Shown: one piece after another, positions 43,275 to 52,546 of the stretch
Layout: each line of letters starts with the position of its first letter
How positions within the stretch are numbered: position 1 is the stretch's first letter
Assembly: GCF_015910535.1 (NCBI RefSeq)
Contig: NZ_JACBJG010000004.1
Coordinates: forward strand, 124,001-188,000
Length of the DNA stretch: 64,000 nt
From: Saccharomonospora sp. NB11
Lineage (GTDB): Bacteria; Actinomycetota; Actinomycetes; Mycobacteriales; Pseudonocardiaceae
Reading direction: 5' to 3'
Notes under the pieces: generated by a model
Seen by the model: only the letters and a program-made list of their open reading frames with translations
What the model was told of the DNA's origin: nothing
Database searches by the model: none
Translations under genes and position numbers: made by a program

Positions 43275-44156
43275 ATGTTCTTCCACCGGCAGGAGCTGCA
43301 ATTCAAGGCGACTCCGGACCAGCCCGACGCGGTGTACGCGCGAAAACTGCAAGAAGTTCTCGGAGGCCAGTACGGGGAGATCACCGTCGCGATGCAGTAC
43401 ATGTTCCAGGGCTGGAACATGCACATCCCCGGCAAGTACCGCGATCTCGTCTTCGGTATCGGCGCCGAGGAGTTCGGCCACGTGGAGATGCTGGCCACCA
43501 TGATCGCCCAACTGCTGGAGAAGTCGCCCGTGGGGATCACCGAGGAGGCCGTCCAGTCGGACCCGGCGGTCGCGGCGGTCATCGGTGGTACGGACATGCA
43601 GCACGCCATCGTCGCGGGTGCCGGGGCGCGCCCCGTCGACAGCATGGGCAACCCGTGGCAGGGCTCGTACCTCACCGCAAGCGGCAACCTGCTGGCGGAC
43701 TTCACGTCCAACGCCAACGCCGAGATGCAGGGCCGGGTCCAGGTCGCACGGCTCTACCACATGACCGACGACCACGGTGTCCGCGACCTGCTGGCCTTCC
43801 TGTTGGCCCGCGACACCATGCACCAGAACCAGTGGCTCGCCGCCGCGGCGGAGCTGCGCGAGCAGGGCATCGAGGAGCTGCCGACGCCGAGCAACTTCCC
43901 ATTGAACAAGGAGCACCGGGAGGTCTCGTACCAGTACCTGAACTTCAGCGACGGCCAGCACGCGTCGGAGGGGCCGTGGGCCTCGGGTCCGACACCTGAC
44001 GGCAAGGGCGAGTTCAGCTACCACGAAGGTCCCACCACGAACGCCCCGATGCCGCCCCCGACCCACCCAGACTCCCGCTTCTACGGCACCACGGAACTGC
44101 CGAACACGATGGAGAAGATGGCCGGAGCCACACAGGACAAGTTGAAGAAGGAATGA
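43275..44156 (+). CDS. Manganese catalase family protein
   Basis: This 293-residue ferritin-like protein matches di-manganese catalases: MFFHRQELQFKATPDQPDAVYARKLQEVLGGQYGE at the start (region 1-35), the EEFGHVEMLATMI metal helix (Glu and His about residues 66-69), and the second metal pair in LARDTMHQNQWLAA (about 175). It would break hydrogen peroxide into water and oxygen without heme. The long C-terminus with SYQYLNFSDG and a Pro/His-rich end is usual. ATG, with AGGGG 5-8 nt upstream. It is monocistronic, followed by a strong hairpin. Confidence 0.93.
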   Translation: MFFHRQELQFKATPDQPDAVYARKLQEVLGGQYGEITVAMQYMFQGWNMHIPGKYRDLVFGIGAEEFGHVEMLATMIAQLLEKSPVGITEEAVQSDPAVAAVIGGTDMQHAIVAGAGARPVDSMGNPWQGSYLTASGNLLADFTSNANAEMQGRVQVARLYHMTDDHGVRDLLAFLLARDTMHQNQWLAAAAELREQGIEELPTPSNFPLNKEHREVSYQYLNFSDGQHASEGPWASGPTPDGKGEFSYHEGPTTNAPMPPPTHPDSRFYGTTELPNTMEKMAGATQDKLKKE

Positions 44157-44161
44157 GCGCC

Positions 44162-44202
44162 CCGAGGCGCGATGTGTCCACAGTGGTCGCATCGCGCCTC
44201 GG
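44162..44202. terminator. Bidirectional hairpin terminator
   Basis: A perfect 13-bp stem (CCGAGGCGCGATG/CATCGCGCCTCGG) with a 15-base loop lies after the manganese-catalase gene, before the end of the convergent SHMT-like gene. Confidence 0.85.
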
Positions 44203-44321
44203 TCGCGCCCTCTCGCCCCCGTCCCCCTCGGCCGGGGGCGACGTGTGTGGCGCGTTCCGCCCCAGTGTTGCCCTTGCGAGCGACGACGGCGGCCCGGAAT
44301 GTCACCGCTGACAAGACCGTC

Positions 44322-45659
44322 CTAACGCGATTCCTCAGCCGTGTAGTGGACGCCGGTGAACTGCGCGCGCCACCGCGAGACCCGTGGTGCGACCGTCGCC
44401 GGGTCGGTCTCGGAATCCAGCGCGTCGACGACCAGGCGAGCGAGGTCGGCCATGTCGCCGACCCGCATTCCCCGCCGCACGAGTTCCGGCGTGCCCAGGC
44501 GAAGACCATTGACGTCACCGGGCACGTCCTCGTCCGGCAACCCGATCCCGCTGGCCAGCAGGTTGGCCTCGCGCAGTCGACGGGAGGCACGTTGTCCGCC
44601 TCCCCACCGGTGGGCACGGAGCCCGAACTGGTGGGAGCGCGTCGGCCCGTGCGCCCCCGCGAACACCGGCAGCCCACCACGCGACAGTTCCTCGGCGAGC
44701 GCGGCGGCCGTCTCGATCATCGCCTGCGCGTACGCGCGTCCCGCGACCTTCCAGTCCACCATCGTCACGGCCAGTGCGGCGACCCGGCCCGCGTCGAAGT
44801 TGGCCGTCAGGCCGGGATGGGCGATCCGGTCGAGTCGTTCGGCCAGCTCGGCGTCGTCGGTGATCACCGCACCGCCCGCGGGACCGCCGAGGCTCTTGTA
44901 CGTGCTGAAGGTCGCCAGGTGCGCCCCCTCGGTCAACGGCTGCTGCCACGCCTGCCCGGCGATCAGCCCGCACACGTGGGCCGCGTCGTAGAGCACTCTG
45001 GCGCCGACCTCGTCGGCGACCCCACGGATCTGCGCCACAGGATGCGGATACAGGTTGAGGCTGCTGCCGATGGTGATCAGCCTCGGCCGCACCGCGTGCG
45101 CCAGCTCGCGCAGCTCGTCGACATCGACGGTGTAGCCGTCCGGAGCCACCGGAGCGTCGACGATCTTCAACCGGTACAGCCCCGCCGCACCGGCGGCATG
45201 GTGGGTCACGTGACCGCCGATCGCGGCCGGGGGCACGATGACGGCGTCACCGGGCTCGCAGGTGGCGAGGAACGCGTACAGGTTCGCGACGGACCCCGAC
45301 GGGACGCGGATCTCCGCGTGGCGTGCGCCGAAGAGTTCGGCCACGAGTTCCGCGGCGACGACCTCGATCTGCTCGATGGCCTCCAATCCCGTCTCGTACT
45401 TCTCGCCGGGATAGCCGAGCGAGGGCCGCGATCCGAGGTTCGCCGACAACATGGCCTCGGCCCGTGGGTTCATCACGTTCGTCGCCGGGTTCAGGTTCAG
45501 CGCGTCCTCGTCGTGGATGCGGCGGTTCAGCGTGACCAGCCGGTCGAGCTCGGTGAGCAACTCCCCCGGTGTCGACGTCGCCGTCGCGGCGGCCACGGTC
45601 CGGACACGGTCTTCCGCGGAAGCGGGCACCCAGGCGCGGGGTGCGAGCGCTGGAGTCAT
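44322..45659 (-). CDS. Serine hydroxymethyltransferase-like PLP enzyme with altered active site
   Basis: This 445-residue fold-type-I PLP protein has SHMT-family order: LNLNPATNVMNPRAEAML (about residue 50), SLGYPGEKYETG (about 78), VPSGSVANLYAFLA (about 115), YDAAHVCGLIAG (about 222) and the Lys motif FSTYKSLGGPAGGAV (about 250). In true SHMT the last motif is TTTTHKTLRGPRGG; here His is Tyr and an Arg is Gly, so folate-dependent glycine/serine conversion is doubtful. Aldolase or transaldolase activity on hydroxy amino acids is a fair alternative. The ATG at 45657-45659 has AAGGAG 6 nt upstream. Monocistronic. Confidence 0.78.
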   Translation of the reverse strand: MTPALAPRAWVPASAEDRVRTVAAATATSTPGELLTELDRLVTLNRRIHDEDALNLNPATNVMNPRAEAMLSANLGSRPSLGYPGEKYETGLEAIEQIEVVAAELVAELFGARHAEIRVPSGSVANLYAFLATCEPGDAVIVPPAAIGGHVTHHAAGAAGLYRLKIVDAPVAPDGYTVDVDELRELAHAVRPRLITIGSSLNLYPHPVAQIRGVADEVGARVLYDAAHVCGLIAGQAWQQPLTEGAHLATFSTYKSLGGPAGGAVITDDAELAERLDRIAHPGLTANFDAGRVAALAVTMVDWKVAGRAYAQAMIETAAALAEELSRGGLPVFAGAHGPTRSHQFGLRAHRWGGGQRASRRLREANLLASGIGLPDEDVPGDVNGLRLGTPELVRRGMRVGDMADLARLVVDALDSETDPATVAPRVSRWRAQFTGVHYTAEESR

Positions 45660-45763
45660 CGGGGCTCCTTCTCGGTGCGGCGACGACATCGCCGTCCAAC
45701 GTCGTTGATCAGCGGACGATAGCCAGCGGGGGCCGGGCTGCGCACCCCTGCGAAGACGGGAAC

Positions 45764-46423
45764 TCAGCCGAACCAGGAGTGGCCGACGACCACCTCGGCG
45801 CCCTGCGGCACCCGCACCGGATCACCGGCGACGATGCGCCGGGACGACTCCATGAGCAGACGCAGATCAGGGCCACCGCGTCCCTGGGACGCGGCTCCTT
45901 CGGGATGCCACCAGGCCGTCCACGTCGTCCCCCGCCACACCACGAGCGGCCCGTCGATGACCGTGCCGATCGTGCCGTCGATCGCGTCGAGCAGATCGGA
46001 CGAGCCGTGATCGCAGGCGTCGCAACCGCAGTCCGGGACCGTCTTCAGCGAGAAACCGGGCTGCCCGACGCCGACGTGGAGGACGGCGAGCGAGCCGCCG
46101 TCCACCGGCACGTCCGCTTCGAGCAACACCAACGGCAATGCGTCCGGCCGGGGCGGGAAGATCCGCGTGCCCCGGTCGAACCGGCCCGACGTGCCGTCGT
46201 CCAGCGGAGCCGCGGCGAGCCGCTCCACCTGGACGCCGGGTTGCGCGGCGAGGAGTTCGACCCAGGTCCGGGCCCGCGCGTGTACGATGGCGTACCGCTG
46301 CGGCTCGGTGACCCGCGAGTACGCGAGCTCCGTCGAGGCGGAGTGCGGGTCGGGCCAGGCCGGCAGGCCGAGCCCGTCATAGGCCTCCGACACCTGCTCC
46401 CGCAGATCGCTCACCCGCACCAT
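45764..46423 (-). CDS. DUF6226 family protein with a CxCxxC motif
   Basis: This 219-residue soluble protein fits the family annotated DUF6226: LREQVSEAYDGLGLPAWPDPHS at the start (in part), YSRVTEPQRYAIVHARARTWVELL (about residues 35-58), the Cys cluster CGCDACDHGSSDLLDAID (about 128-146) and WRGTTWTAWWHPEG near 165. The three clustered Cys plus His suggest a bound metal. Function is unknown. The ATG at 46421-46423 is chosen by family length; the frame is open far upstream but runs antisense to other genes. Confidence 0.75.
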   Translation of the reverse strand: MVRVSDLREQVSEAYDGLGLPAWPDPHSASTELAYSRVTEPQRYAIVHARARTWVELLAAQPGVQVERLAAAPLDDGTSGRFDRGTRIFPPRPDALPLVLLEADVPVDGGSLAVLHVGVGQPGFSLKTVPDCGCDACDHGSSDLLDAIDGTIGTVIDGPLVVWRGTTWTAWWHPEGAASQGRGGPDLRLLMESSRRIVAGDPVRVPQGAEVVVGHSWFG

Positions 46424-46605
46424 GTCGCCCACGATAGGCCCGAAGCGGCGTCCGATCCGGTCGTCCGTGCCAGGGCGGCTCGCATGAGCGCAGTCACCGG
46501 AGAATTTGTGCCCGCCGACACTCCGAAGAACGCCTGCTATCCCCGTCCGGCAATGCGGGAGTCGGCCGGGTCGACTCCGTGCGGGCGCTGCGAGACCTCC
46601 GTCCC

Positions 46606-47811
46606 CTACCCGAAAGTCTCGTCCAACGCCGCGAGCAGGTCGGCCACGAGGTCGTCGGGGTCCTCGATGCCGACCGAGAATCGCAGGTGACCCCACTTTT
46701 TGAACTCGTCCGGATACCGCGCGACGCGCGGGCCGTCGGTGCCGACGTGCACGATGAGCGACTCGTCGTGGCCGAGCGACACCGCCGAGGTGACGACGCG
46801 CAGGTTCTCGACGAACCGGTTCTGTGTGTCGGGGTCGCCCGCGACGGCGAAGGCCATCATGGCGCCGTAGCCGCGGCCGGCGAACTGACGGCGCGCGAGC
46901 TCGTGCTGCGGGTGGTCGGGCAGCCCCGGGTACGCGACGTAGGCGATGCGCGGGTCCTCCCGTAGCCGCTCGGCGATCAGCGCAGCCGACGTCATCTGCT
47001 GCCGCAACCGCAGTGGCAAGGTCACCGACCCTCGCATGATCAGCCACGCGTTGAACGGCGAGATCACGCCGCCGACGTCCACCATCGCGTCGCTCTTGAT
47101 CGGCGCGAGCAGCTCGGCAGACCCGATCACCGCGCCGCCCATCGCGTCGCCGTGGCCGTTGATGTACTTGGTGAGCGAGTGCACGACGAGGTCGGCGCCG
47201 TCGGCCAGCGGCCGGTACAGCGGTGGTGGCGTGAACGTGGAGTCGACGACCAGGATCGCGCCCGCCTCGTGCGCGATTGCCGCCACCGCCGCGACGTCGG
47301 TGACCTTCGTGGTCGGGTTGGCGATCGTCTCGATGTGGACGATGCGGGTGTTCGGCCTGATCGCCGCGCGCACGGCGGCCAGGTCCGTCATGTCGACGAA
47401 CGTGGCCTCGATGCCGTAGCGCGCGGGCAGCAGTTCGGCGAACAACCGCCACGTCGCCTCGTAGGTGACGTCGGCGACGACCACATGGTCACCGGTGCGC
47501 AGGTGACTGAAGAAGACCGCGTGCAGGGCCGCGACGCCCGAGGCCAGCACGACCGCGTCCTCCCCGCCTTCCAGGGCCGCCAGCTTCCGCTGCAGGCCAA
47601 GCTGGTTGGCACCCGAGTTGCGGGTGTAGAGGGGGACGTCGGTGCCCGACCAGCTCAGCCCGGCCGGGTCGTCGGGCAGGGCGTACGAGTTGGCCATGAC
47701 GATCGGGGTGCGAATGGCACCCGAACCGGCGTCGATCTCGTTGCCCGCGTGGACGGCACTGGTCGGGAAGGCCAGCGTCTCGGGGCGATGCTTGTTCGGT
47801 CGCGTCGTCAT
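46606..47811 (-). CDS. Cystathionine/methionine gamma-lyase-type PLP enzyme
   Basis: This 401-residue enzyme of the trans-sulfuration family has TSAVHAGNEIDAGSGAI (about residue 17), YTRNSGANQLGLQRKLAALEGGEDAVVLASG (region 62-92), IETIANPTTKVTD (about 160) and the PLP Lys in LVVHSLTKYINGHGDAMGG (about 213). It would act on sulfur amino acids by gamma-elimination or replacement. The N- and C-terminal motifs do not decide between lyase and synthase. ATG start at 47811. It stands between DUF6226 and the TPR gene on the same strand; 182 bp to the former. Confidence 0.88.
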   Translation of the reverse strand: MTTRPNKHRPETLAFPTSAVHAGNEIDAGSGAIRTPIVMANSYALPDDPAGLSWSGTDVPLYTRNSGANQLGLQRKLAALEGGEDAVVLASGVAALHAVFFSHLRTGDHVVVADVTYEATWRLFAELLPARYGIEATFVDMTDLAAVRAAIRPNTRIVHIETIANPTTKVTDVAAVAAIAHEAGAILVVDSTFTPPPLYRPLADGADLVVHSLTKYINGHGDAMGGAVIGSAELLAPIKSDAMVDVGGVISPFNAWLIMRGSVTLPLRLRQQMTSAALIAERLREDPRIAYVAYPGLPDHPQHELARRQFAGRGYGAMMAFAVAGDPDTQNRFVENLRVVTSAVSLGHDESLIVHVGTDGPRVARYPDEFKKWGHLRFSVGIEDPDDLVADLLAALDETFG

Positions 47812-47876
47812 ACGCGGATTCTCACCCGGAGACGTCGCGCCCGAACACTCGTGTCACACACTGGAACGCGTCCGGC

Positions 47877-48938
47877 TCACCCGCCGTCGAGCTCGTGCAG
47901 GAAGCCCCGCATCTCGGTCACGCGCGGGTGTGTCGGCGGCAGATGCGTCTCGTAGTGGTCGAGACACCGGCGCGCGAGTGTCCTCGCGGTGTCCCGGTCC
48001 CCCAGCACGGCCAGCACGTGGGCGAGGTTCGACACCGCTTGGATCGTCTCGGGGTGGTCCCGGCCCAGTATCCTCTCGCGGTCGGCCAGACACTCCCGCA
48101 GCAGCACGGCGGCTTCGTCGTACTGCTCCAGTTCGTACAGGACGGTCGCCAGATTGTTCCGGACCGAGGCGACGAGGTCCTCGCGGCCCGGGAATGTGAG
48201 GGCGACGCGAAGGACGTCGCGATACAACGCGGCAGCCTCCTCGACGTGTCCGAGGTGGAACTCCGCGGCGGCAAGGTCACTGCGGGCGGCGGTGGTTTCT
48301 TCGCTCTCGACGCCGTGACGTCGGGCGGTCTCCTCCGCGACCGTGCGGAAGAGCGCGGCAGCTTCCTCGAACCGGCGCGCGACACGCAGGGTCTCGGCCT
48401 GCCGGGCCAGTTCGGTCAGCGTGCTCTCCCCCGCCTCGCCCCGTCTGGCCCGCCGCTCCATCACGTCGGCGTGCAGTGCCTCGGCCTCGGCCGGCCTGCC
48501 GAGTTCGGTGAGCACCGCGGCGAGCGCCGAGGCGGCGTCGAGCGTGTCGGGGTGATCGCGGCCCGACAATCGTTCTCGTCGGGTGAGGACGTCGCGCAGG
48601 AACTGCTCCGCCAATTCGAGCTGTCCGACGGCGTTCCATGTCGTACCCGCCTCGTACAGGGTGGTGAGGGTGTCCGAGTGGTCCGGACCGAGGTGGAGGT
48701 AGCTGAGCCTGGCGACGTACTGGTACAGCTCCGCCGCCTCCTGGAGACGGCGCGGATCACGGGAGAGGTGGCGTGCGACCTCGCGCATCGCTTCGATCGA
48801 CACGGGATGGTCCTCACCGTGGCGGTCGATCATGGCGCGCATGCGCAGCACGTTCCACGTCAACGCGTCGACCGGGACGTCGATGACGATGGGCTCGTCG
48901 TCGCTCTTACGCTTTCGCCGCCGCCGCACGAACCTCAC
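47877..48938 (-). CDS. Tetratricopeptide-repeat protein (kinesin-light-chain type)
   Basis: This 353-residue protein has a basic start (RFVRRRRKRKSDDE) and then about six TPR units of the 42-residue kind: units begin near PRRLQEAAELYQYVARL (about residue 60), QLELAEQFLRDVLTRRERLSGRDHPDTL (about 105), and EQYDEAAVLLRECLADRERILGRDHPETI (about 265). TPRs bind proteins. The GTG at 48936-48938 has GGGAGG 5 nt upstream. It follows the CHAT gene on the same strand by 51 bp, so both are likely one transcript and this may be its scaffold or regulator. Confidence 0.87.
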   Translation of the reverse strand: MRFVRRRRKRKSDDEPIVIDVPVDALTWNVLRMRAMIDRHGEDHPVSIEAMREVARHLSRDPRRLQEAAELYQYVARLSYLHLGPDHSDTLTTLYEAGTTWNAVGQLELAEQFLRDVLTRRERLSGRDHPDTLDAASALAAVLTELGRPAEAEALHADVMERRARRGEAGESTLTELARQAETLRVARRFEEAAALFRTVAEETARRHGVESEETTAARSDLAAAEFHLGHVEEAAALYRDVLRVALTFPGREDLVASVRNNLATVLYELEQYDEAAVLLRECLADRERILGRDHPETIQAVSNLAHVLAVLGDRDTARTLARRCLDHYETHLPPTHPRVTEMRGFLHELDGG

Positions 48939-48989
48939 AGCACCTCCCGATCTCCGGACCCTGGCAGACCAACCGCTCACCGTCCCCAG

Positions 48990-51900
48990 TCAGACACCGG
49001 AATGCACCCATCCGGCCCACAGACTCGGCGGGTAGTCCCGGAACCGAAGCAGGACCTCACGCAACACCTGAGCCGCATGCTCGGGGCTCGGCGTCCTCGT
49101 GATCTCGGCCAGCGCGGTGTGGAAGGCGACGGCGATTCGCGCCGCCATGGTGTCGTTGACGTGCCACAGCGTGGCGACGACGCCGGGGTAGCCGGCGAAC
49201 TGGAACGCCCCCGCCAGGTGAAGCGCCTCGTCGGCGAGTTCCCGGGACGTCCGGGCGGTGTGGCAGGCGGAGAGGACCGCGAGCCGGGCGTCGGGAAGGT
49301 GTGCGCGCGAGACCTCCAGCACCGTCAACGGCCGGTCGCGCAGGAACAGCCGACTCGCCGACGGCTCCTTCGGGTCGTGTGTCCCGTGACAGGCGAAGTG
49401 CACGCAGCTGCACCGCGCGAGGGCGTCGAGAACCCCGTCGGAGTTCGCGTCGGCGCCCTGGAGCACAGTGCCCGACCAGAGCGTCGCGATCGTGGTGGCC
49501 TCGGTGTCGGCGTGCGGGAGGGTCGGTGCCGACGCCGCGTGCGGGACCGCCACCGCGACGACGCCCGTGGACCGTGACGGCCGGGCCGCAGCGGCCCGCG
49601 CGTAACCCAGCGCCCGCACGGTCGGCGTGTACGACGAGATCACGCGGTCCAGGACTCCGGCGCCAGGACGGCCGGCGGCGTGCAGCGGCATTTCCGCCAG
49701 CGGTCCGCCGGGCGACCACCACACGCGGGCGCCGTCGCAGTCGATCGTGTCCAGCACCGGACCGGTCACGGTGTCGTGCAACCACTCCAGGACCTCGGTG
49801 ATCACCCGCCCGCCGTCCTGTTCCCGGCCGAACGTGGTGGACGCCTCCAGCGCCTCGGCGAATCGGTCGGCCTGTCGGACGGCCTCGCCGAGCGTCAGCG
49901 CAGGCAAGGGAATCACGCGCACAGCCCCGTCGTGCAGCACGAGGGCGTCGCACCGATGGACGCTGACGTTGAGCAGCACGACCGGCCCCGAGCCCGCCCA
50001 CTCCTGCACGCGGCGCAGATCCGGTGGCAACAGGAAGTCCTCGAAACCGGGTAGTGTGCGGATCTCCGCCAACAGCTCCTGACGTCGGCGTGCGGTCGCA
50101 TGTCGCTGGTCGCTGCCTGCCACGGCGAGGTCGAGGGCCGCCAGCGTGTCGTCCACAGCGGCCAGTCGAGCAGCAAGATCGGGATTCGCCCGCCGTAGCT
50201 CGGTCACCTCGTTGCGCGAGTCCAGGGTCTGTCCGAGCAGGATCCCGCGTCCCTGTTCCAGCCATCGCACGGCGAGGCCGGGATCGCCCGCTTCGATGGC
50301 GAGCGCAGCGGCGTCCGCGGCGACTCCCGCCAGGGCGGCGAGGCCGCGTTCCCGGTCCGCTCGCGCGAGTCGATGGGAGGCGACCTCCGGAAGCAGTGAC
50401 ATCGCCGTTTTCACCGCTTGCAACGCCGCGGACCGGTCGTCCAGCTGCATCGCCGCGTCGGCCCACCGCCGCGCGGCGGCAACCCGGTTGAACGACGCGT
50501 CCGACGGGTCCTCCGCTGCCGCCGCGAACGTGTCGACCGCCGCCCGCAGGGGTCCCTTCGCGTGGATGCGCTCGTACTGGAGGAGCAACAGCTCGGCGAA
50601 GAACGTCCGGAAATGGGCACGGTCGGAGTCGGTGAGCGGGTCGGCGCGCACCGCTCGCCCCGCCGCGGTGATGGCGCGGTCCAACGCACCGTCGTCACCG
50701 GTGCGGTCGAACTCCTCCCGCCACGCCTGCGCGAGGGCGTGCAGACACAGCGACCGCACGAACGACGCGGGCAGCTCGTCGAGAAGGTCTTGCAAGACAG
50801 TCAACGCCTCGGCGAGATCGGCGGCATCGCGGCGCATGCGATATCGGAGGATGAGGGCGTTGCCGAGCGCGAGCTGCTGTGTACCGTCACCGACGATCAG
50901 ACTCGCGGCTTCCCGGGCGCACTCCACCGCCTCGTCCGCCGCGGTCGCGTCCCCGGTGCGGGACACGAGGTCCTGAAGCGCCACACCGAGAGTCGAAAGG
51001 GCGCGTCCTCGACTCCCCTCGTCACCGGCGAGGGAGAGAGCCTCGCGCAGCAACGCGATCGCTTCGTGCAGCGCATCCAGGTCGTTGAAGGACAGAGCCC
51101 GTTTCCGCAGCGTGGCGGCGAGGTTGGAGAGCGCGCCCGGCCGGTCGGGATGTCCCGTGGGCCTGACTGTCAGAGACCGCCGATGGCAGTCGATCGACTC
51201 GGCGAGCAGCGTCTCCTCGCCGGTCGCCTCGAACAGGCGGTACAACGCGGACCCGAGACTCGACACCCGGTGGGAGCGCTGCAGCGGGTCGTCCTCGGAC
51301 AGAGTCACCACGATCCGCAGCAGCTCCACGCTCCGTCGGAGGTCGGCGAGGTCACCGATCGACTCGTAGCGGAGGCGCCGCAGCACTCCAGCGGCGTGCA
51401 GCATCTCGGCCAGGTGGGGATCGTCCACCGCGACGTTCGCGACGACCTCCTCCGCCGCCGCGATCGCCTCGTCGGCCAACGTGGGCTGCCACGCCAAGGT
51501 CTCGTCGGTCAGCCGGCGTTTGGCCAGTCTCACGGCGCTCACCAGACAACGGTGGCGACGGCGACCGGTCTGGGCGTCCGCCGCGACGCGAAAGGCTTCC
51601 CACGCCTCGTCCAGGTCGTTGATGCGTTCGGCCTCGGTGAACCTGGTGGCCAGTGTCATTCCCAACACGGTGTGCAGCTCGGGGACGTCGATGCCCAGTT
51701 CGGCGGCGGACGAGACACCGAAACGCGCGAGCTCGACGGCCCGATCCAGCTCGCCCTGGTCACCGCCGAGTTCGTAGGTGTACAGCGCCACCCGCGACAG
51801 CATCCCCACCTGCTGCGGCCAGACGGGGCCGGTTCGGGCAAGGTCGGTGAGGATCGTCCGGCACTCGTCGAGGTCTACGGGATCTCGACACGCCTCATAC

Positions 51901-52067
51901 CGTCCGAGAAGCAGGGACGCGAGATTGCCGCGCGCTTCGCGAGTCCCTCCCGTCAACCGGCACAGCGTGATCGCTCGGTCGAACTCCGCCACGTCGCCTG
52001 TCCGCTCGAACCGGGCCATGCACGCCTGGATCTCGGCGAACGGCTCGTCGAGGTCGGACTGCTCCAT
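48990..52067 (-). CDS. CHAT-domain caspase-like protease with N-terminal TPR array
   Basis: This 1025-residue protein has about 600 residues of TPR-like helices (for example DLDALHEAIALLREALSLAGDEGSRGRALSTLG, region about 340-370) and a C-terminal CHAT domain (about 730-1025). The protease dyad is visible: His in VHFACHGTHDP (about 910) and Cys in LAVLSACHTARTS (about 950). CHAT domains are caspase relatives used in bacterial immunity and regulated proteolysis. The ATG at 52065-52067 follows GGGGAAGAG. It diverges from a small Cys-containing gene and a membrane gene 78 bp away, and is followed by a TPR gene. Target and trigger are unknown. Confidence 0.92.
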   Translation of the reverse strand: MEQSDLDEPFAEIQACMARFERTGDVAEFDRAITLCRLTGGTREARGNLASLLLGRYEACRDPVDLDECRTILTDLARTGPVWPQQVGMLSRVALYTYELGGDQGELDRAVELARFGVSSAAELGIDVPELHTVLGMTLATRFTEAERINDLDEAWEAFRVAADAQTGRRRHRCLVSAVRLAKRRLTDETLAWQPTLADEAIAAAEEVVANVAVDDPHLAEMLHAAGVLRRLRYESIGDLADLRRSVELLRIVVTLSEDDPLQRSHRVSSLGSALYRLFEATGEETLLAESIDCHRRSLTVRPTGHPDRPGALSNLAATLRKRALSFNDLDALHEAIALLREALSLAGDEGSRGRALSTLGVALQDLVSRTGDATAADEAVECAREAASLIVGDGTQQLALGNALILRYRMRRDAADLAEALTVLQDLLDELPASFVRSLCLHALAQAWREEFDRTGDDGALDRAITAAGRAVRADPLTDSDRAHFRTFFAELLLLQYERIHAKGPLRAAVDTFAAAAEDPSDASFNRVAAARRWADAAMQLDDRSAALQAVKTAMSLLPEVASHRLARADRERGLAALAGVAADAAALAIEAGDPGLAVRWLEQGRGILLGQTLDSRNEVTELRRANPDLAARLAAVDDTLAALDLAVAGSDQRHATARRRQELLAEIRTLPGFEDFLLPPDLRRVQEWAGSGPVVLLNVSVHRCDALVLHDGAVRVIPLPALTLGEAVRQADRFAEALEASTTFGREQDGGRVITEVLEWLHDTVTGPVLDTIDCDGARVWWSPGGPLAEMPLHAAGRPGAGVLDRVISSYTPTVRALGYARAAAARPSRSTGVVAVAVPHAASAPTLPHADTEATTIATLWSGTVLQGADANSDGVLDALARCSCVHFACHGTHDPKEPSASRLFLRDRPLTVLEVSRAHLPDARLAVLSACHTARTSRELADEALHLAGAFQFAGYPGVVATLWHVNDTMAARIAVAFHTALAEITRTPSPEHAAQVLREVLLRFRDYPPSLWAGWVHSGV

Positions 52068-52144
52068 CTCTTCCCCCGGTCCCGGTGATCCGGTAGAGAG
52101 AATCCCCAGCGAGGAACACACGGACAAGGGGGCAATCGAGGACC

Positions 52145-52546
52145 GTGGACAGCGGGAAGGCGGACAGACACGAGGAAGCTCGCATCGGCCGGCTCTGCGT
52201 CCGGCTGGGGGAGACTCGCGGACCACTCGCCGAAGCGGGTCCGACGCGCGACCTGGCGTTGCGCATCGCCGCCACCGTGCGGGATCGGGGATCGTCGGCG
52301 TCGGTGTCGGTGTCGCGGGATCTCGACGCGCTGGAGGACATGCTGTTGCGCGCCGGGTACACGGCGGGGCTCTCACCGTCGCGGGCGCTCGTGCCGGACC
52401 TCCCCGGCGTCGGCGTCGGTCACCCGCAGCTCACGGTGCTGGCCTGTCCCGCACAGGTGTGTGCCCGCGTCGAACCACCCGACGCCGAAGCTCCAGTGTG
52501 TCGCGTCCTGAGTCGGCCGTTGCGCCGCGTGCCGCTGCAGCCATGA
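52145..52546 (+). CDS. Small protein with C-terminal Cys cluster, CHAT-neighbour, unknown function
   Basis: This 133-residue protein starts at GTG and has a helical, charged N-terminal half (TRDLALRIAATVRDRGSSAS, about residues 34-53) and a conserved-looking end: LTVLACPAQVCARVEPPD ... PVCRVLSRPLRRVPLQP, where C-x4-C and a later Cys resemble a reduced zinc ribbon. I recall similar small proteins beside CHAT-protease genes in actinomycetes; this is memory, not a search. Its stop overlaps the start of the membrane protein gene (ATGA), so the two are coupled. It could be the protease's substrate or sensor. Confidence 0.72.
   Translation: MDSGKADRHEEARIGRLCVRLGETRGPLAEAGPTRDLALRIAATVRDRGSSASVSVSRDLDALEDMLLRAGYTAGLSPSRALVPDLPGVGVGHPQLTVLACPAQVCARVEPPDAEAPVCRVLSRPLRRVPLQP

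Noticed and set aside
45764..47452. Long minus-strand frame covering DUF6226 and part of the gamma-lyase gene
   Set aside because: The upstream two thirds lie in the wrong frame over a clear PLP enzyme. Only the part from the ATG at 46423 fits a family.
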